Assembly: GCA_034401795.1 (NCBI GenBank)
Contig: CM067369.1
Span: forward strand, 138,520,496-138,584,495
Direction of reading: 5' to 3'
DNA length: 64,000 nucleotides
DNA from: Chaetoderma sp. LZ-2023a
Lineage: Eukaryota; Mollusca; Caudofoveata; Chaetodermatida; Chaetodermatidae
Position 1 is the first letter of the stretch. Each line of letters starts with the position of its first letter. This document shows positions 60,845 to 64,000 of the stretch, piece after piece. Under the pieces are notes generated by a model. The model was given only the letters and a program-made list of their open reading frames with translations, ran no database searches and had not been told where the DNA came from. A program made the translations under genes and the position numbers.

Positions 60845-63032
60845 GGTGCGCGCGGGGCGGGGCGGGGCGCGCGAGGATCTGGGCGTGGTTATCGGTCCTG
60901 ACAGGACGCTTACCGCGGTAAGAACCACTCCGGTGTGTATGGCAACGGAGACAGTGCCGCTCTTGCATGCCTTGTGTCCACCGCGGTCCCTAGGTGGACC
61001 GGTGGGAGGCCGGCTAGCCGACCACATGCAAGAGTGGGAACGGTTAACTCAGGACCGTTTAGTCTTGCGATGGCTTTCCGTCGGGTATCATCCAGAGTGG
61101 ATGACAGGCCCGCCGTCGCGACTGTCTCTAGTGCCAGTCTGGACTCCCATTCCGAGAGAGCCAGAGCAAAGGTTGTGTATCGAGGAGGAGATAAATTCCC
61201 TCGTACAAAAAGGAGCTATTCAGCCGGCACAAAGGTGTCCGGGCTTCTATTCAACCCTGTTCTTAGTAACAAAACGCACCGGAGGGTGGAGACCGATTCT
61301 CAACCTCAAGCCATTGAACAAGTTCATCGAGACGCCCAGTTTCAAGATGGAAACGGTGCGCTCGGTGTTGGCGGGGTTGGAGAGGGGGATGTGGACGGCG
61401 TCGATAGATTTGAAGGACGCTTATTTCCACATCCCCATCCACGGGAGTTTCTGTCGCTTCCTGAGATTTGCATTCCAGGGCAGACAGTGGGAATTCAGGG
61501 TGTTACCATTCGGAATTTCCACGGCTCCTCGGGTTTTCACCCGTGTGGTTCTTGCGATCACAGCATACCTCCGCAGGAGAAGCATAGCAGTCCACACGTA
61601 CATAGACGACTGGCTGTTGAAAGCGCACACCCGGGAAAGTTTGTCGGCCAATCTGGAGATTGTTTTGAAAACTCTCACAGACTTAGGCTGGATGATCAAT
61701 TTCCCAAAATCAGAGCTGACTCCATCCCAGAAGTTTGTTTACCTGGGGATGTTCTTCGATCTAGAGACAGGATATGTTTATCCTACTCAGGAGAGAGTTC
61801 AGAAACTCATCTCGTTAATTCAGTCAGTGTGCGACAGTCGTCATGTCCTGGCACGGGTTTACTTGAGAATGCTGGGGTTGATGGTTTCATTGGAACCAGT
61901 CATTCCTCAGGCCGCCTTACGCAGGCGGCCGATCCAGTTATTTCTCATGACACAATGGACCCAGAGTACAGGTTCGCTGGACTCGAATGTGTCAGTGTTG
62001 GCGCCTCTCATTCACCACCTGCAATGGTGGTTGAATACAGAGAATCTCTTGCCGGGGGTTTTGCTAACCCCTCCCCACCCTCAGGTGACTGTGTATACAG
62101 ATGCATCGATGGAGGGCTGGGGAGCTTGCCTGGAAGAGTACACGATATCAGGGCTTTGGAATCTGGAACAGTCAAAGGAACATATAAATCTACTGGAGCT
62201 AAGAGCAGTAGTCCTGAGCCTGGAACATTTCTTACAGAAAGTTCAGGGCAAGATTGTTCTTATTCGTTCAGACAACTCAACAGTTGTGACTTACATAAAC
62301 CGCCAGGGCGGAACGAAGTCGCCCAGTCTCTGTATGATGACATGGAAACTGCTTTGTTGGTGTCTGGATCACCAGATTACCTTGAAAGCAGTTCATATTC
62401 CGGGAAGGTTAAACCTGCTAGCAGACTCATTGAGCCGAAGGATGAGTGTTTTACCCACGGAATGGCAACTAAATCAATGTGTGGCGGATCGTCTGTTCGA
62501 CCATTGGGGGAAACCCAACATCGATTTGTTCGCAACGAAGAAGAATGCGAAGATGACGACGTACGTCTCTCCGATTCCGGATCCAAGCGCTTTCGCAACA
62601 GATGCGTTAGCTATCAGCTGGGGGAGAATGTATGCATACGCATTCCCTCCAGCAATCCTGATTCCAAAAATTCTTCAGAAAATCAGACAAGAGGAATGCC
62701 AAGTGCTTCTGATCGCCCCGGATTGGCCAAGCCGATCATGGTATACGGATCTGCTGGACCTTCTGGTCTGCAATCCGGTTCCTCTGCCTCTGATGGACGA
62801 TATTATCTTCCAGGGCAAGGCCCTTCACAACAATCCGTCAATGTTCAGATTGACTGCGTGGATGTTGTCAAGGAATCTAGAATTAAGGAGGGCTTTTCTG
62901 AGCAAGCAGCCATGTTTATGGCCAAAGCCAGGAGGGGGTCAACCTCCAGAGCATATAATTATAAAATCAACAGATTTGCAGAATGGTGCTCAAAAAGATG
63001 TATTGATCCAATGGATTCATCTATTCAAGTAG
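60651..63032 (+). CDS. DIRS RT-RNase H-MTase-like polyprotein, copy E
   Basis: 793 codons open, +1 relative to ORF1. YIDD at residues 317-320, YTDAS, LLELRA (Glu retained), SDNST, HIPGRLN...ADSLSR, and the IDLFATKKN ... AFPP MTase-like region. All catalytic residues present. Confidence 0.92.
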   Translation: MKCCVVLTFAPRPLRIVPCRLEVVLAKSEASHRRSVGLGRVRFGQQRGGRRFLRRRQPGSRPHTEVRAGRGGAREDLGVVIGPDRTLTAVRTTPVCMATETVPLLHALCPPRSLGGPVGGRLADHMQEWERLTQDRLVLRWLSVGYHPEWMTGPPSRLSLVPVWTPIPREPEQRLCIEEEINSLVQKGAIQPAQRCPGFYSTLFLVTKRTGGWRPILNLKPLNKFIETPSFKMETVRSVLAGLERGMWTASIDLKDAYFHIPIHGSFCRFLRFAFQGRQWEFRVLPFGISTAPRVFTRVVLAITAYLRRRSIAVHTYIDDWLLKAHTRESLSANLEIVLKTLTDLGWMINFPKSELTPSQKFVYLGMFFDLETGYVYPTQERVQKLISLIQSVCDSRHVLARVYLRMLGLMVSLEPVIPQAALRRRPIQLFLMTQWTQSTGSLDSNVSVLAPLIHHLQWWLNTENLLPGVLLTPPHPQVTVYTDASMEGWGACLEEYTISGLWNLEQSKEHINLLELRAVVLSLEHFLQKVQGKIVLIRSDNSTVVTYINRQGGTKSPSLCMMTWKLLCWCLDHQITLKAVHIPGRLNLLADSLSRRMSVLPTEWQLNQCVADRLFDHWGKPNIDLFATKKNAKMTTYVSPIPDPSAFATDALAISWGRMYAYAFPPAILIPKILQKIRQEECQVLLIAPDWPSRSWYTDLLDLLVCNPVPLPLMDDIIFQGKALHNNPSMFRLTAWMLSRNLELRRAFLSKQPCLWPKPGGGQPPEHIIIKSTDLQNGAQKDVLIQWIHLFK

Positions 63033-63871
63033 TAGCTGATTTCCTCTGTCACCTCTATGATGCCTATAGCCTCAAGCCTAACTCTATTGCTGGTTATAAG
63101 TCAGCATTAATGTCTGTTATTCCTTGCTTGGCTAAGAGGGGAAGTGATGAAGTAAATACATTAAATGTATTAATTAAAGGCATGGGCAATCTAAGACCAA
63201 GGAATCCACCTGTGATTCCGTCTTGGAGTTTATCGCTAGTGCTTCAAGTACTAGGTGATAAGCCTTTTGAACCACTTAGTTCCATTTCTATGAAACTATT
63301 AACACTGAAGACTGTGTTTTTAATTGCTGCGGCCTCGGCTAGGCGTAGGAGTGAAATTCATGCCTTATCAGCCGAGGATGACCGTTTTGTGGTTTCAGGG
63401 GAAGGCCTTAAGCTGCTACCTAGGATTAATTTCTTGGCTAAAAATCAGTCGTTGAAATATCCAGGTCAACCTATTATTTTGCCTGCTTTAACTAGATATG
63501 ATCCTAATTCTAAAGCATGGTGTCCCGTCCGGGCGCTGCGCCGGTACAAACAACGTACGGCGGAGTGGCGCACCGACCAGTCAGCGTTATGGTTGTCATA
63601 TATTGAACCCCATGGCAGGGCTTCTAAGGACACCATTTCCAGGTGGATTGTGGAATGCATTCAGTTTTGCCATAAATCCGCCACCGGGAAGCAGGTTGAC
63701 GTGGCCAAGGCTCACAGTGTCCGCGGCGTAGTGACATCCACGGCCCTATTTAATGGGGTCCCTGTGGATGATATTATGTCGGTGGCTCAGTGGCACTGTG
63801 AGTCAAGTTTTACAGACCATTATCTCCGTGACACCTCTAATCCTCTCGCCTTGTCGGTTTTGAAAAAATAA
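60935..63871 (+). CDS. DIRS YR frame with tyrosine recombinase domain, copy E
   Basis: Open in the ORF1 register. The recombinase domain (about 62872-63871) has SARRRSEIHAL, KAHSVRG and TDHYLRD. The listed first codon is GTG; as in the other copies the true start is unclear. Confidence 0.9.
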   Translation: MYGNGDSAALACLVSTAVPRWTGGRPASRPHARVGTVNSGPFSLAMAFRRVSSRVDDRPAVATVSSASLDSHSERARAKVVYRGGDKFPRTKRSYSAGTKVSGLLFNPVLSNKTHRRVETDSQPQAIEQVHRDAQFQDGNGALGVGGVGEGDVDGVDRFEGRLFPHPHPREFLSLPEICIPGQTVGIQGVTIRNFHGSSGFHPCGSCDHSIPPQEKHSSPHVHRRLAVESAHPGKFVGQSGDCFENSHRLRLDDQFPKIRADSIPEVCLPGDVLRSRDRICLSYSGESSETHLVNSVSVRQSSCPGTGLLENAGVDGFIGTSHSSGRLTQAADPVISHDTMDPEYRFAGLECVSVGASHSPPAMVVEYRESLAGGFANPSPPSGDCVYRCIDGGLGSLPGRVHDIRALESGTVKGTYKSTGAKSSSPEPGTFLTESSGQDCSYSFRQLNSCDLHKPPGRNEVAQSLYDDMETALLVSGSPDYLESSSYSGKVKPASRLIEPKDECFTHGMATKSMCGGSSVRPLGETQHRFVRNEEECEDDDVRLSDSGSKRFRNRCVSYQLGENVCIRIPSSNPDSKNSSENQTRGMPSASDRPGLAKPIMVYGSAGPSGLQSGSSASDGRYYLPGQGPSQQSVNVQIDCVDVVKESRIKEGFSEQAAMFMAKARRGSTSRAYNYKINRFAEWCSKRCIDPMDSSIQVVADFLCHLYDAYSLKPNSIAGYKSALMSVIPCLAKRGSDEVNTLNVLIKGMGNLRPRNPPVIPSWSLSLVLQVLGDKPFEPLSSISMKLLTLKTVFLIAAASARRRSEIHALSAEDDRFVVSGEGLKLLPRINFLAKNQSLKYPGQPIILPALTRYDPNSKAWCPVRALRRYKQRTAEWRTDQSALWLSYIEPHGRASKDTISRWIVECIQFCHKSATGKQVDVAKAHSVRGVVTSTALFNGVPVDDIMSVAQWHCESSFTDHYLRDTSNPLALSVLKK

Positions 63872-64000
63872 CTCGGTTTATATTTTTTGAGGAGGTTTTT
63901 CCTCATTACTTATATATTTCACAATTAATTTATGGAAACACCCACTTTTTTGGGCCTGCATCAGTCTTTACCAATGGGAAGATGATGTCAGCAGCCGTTT

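Larger units (their letters stand above)
57737..64000 (+). mobile_element. DIRS copy E, 3' end cut by the window
   Basis: Left terminal repeat, leader, ORF1, RT and YR align with copy B at a nearly constant offset of 40441-40442 bases with few differences, indicating recent common origin. The window ends in the 3' spacer, before the ICR and right repeat. RT and YR frames are intact; the leader exon start codon and the ORF1 tail are damaged. Confidence 0.94.

Overview
This is a eukaryotic, animal-type window: small exons with GT/AG boundaries separated by AT-rich, repeat-packed introns, and several tyrosine-recombinase (YR) retrotransposons of the DIRS1 kind. The mix of DIRS elements, hAT-like elements, dispersed hairpin repeats and frequent TACATGTA strings suggests a marine invertebrate, most likely a mollusc or other lophotrochozoan. 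That placement is an impression; the sequence alone does not fix the species.

One host gene runs left to right through the window. Eleven exons between 8592 and 52852 join in frame without a stop and encode about 396 residues of a jouberin/AHI1-like protein (the region before the WD40 domain plus the first WD40 repeats). Its 5' exons lie left of the window. The rest of the WD40 domain, and any SH3 domain, were not found and should lie to the right. I found no second host gene, tRNA or rRNA.

The introns are filled by mobile DNA. Copies A (1-5152, 5' end cut by the window), B (17296-24345, complete), E (57737 to the window end) and F (56868-57736, a 5' end interrupted by E) belong to one DIRS family. 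Copy C of that family (34070-48870) is old: its 5' half is inverted, its YR is split by a hAT-like element (39004-40860, 8-bp target duplication), and its right terminal repeat is split by D (41908-48681), a complete element of a second DIRS family. A further YR retrotransposon of Ngaro/DIRS type lies on the minus strand (55153-56867). It is truncated by F and itself carries a LINE 3' end. A second hAT-like element sits at 27005-28528.

The DIRS copies share one plan: left inverted terminal repeat, a short leader exon, an intron, a Gag-like ORF1 with a Cys/His cluster, overlapping RT-RNase H-MTase-like and YR frames, an internal complementary region (ICR) matching both outer ends, and a right inverted terminal repeat. 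ORF1 and the YR frame are in register and separated by a single UGA in every copy that can be read. The remaining intron space holds two dispersed palindrome families (H1 and H2), a 158-bp and a roughly 270-bp tandem repeat, a 26-bp minisatellite and simple repeats.
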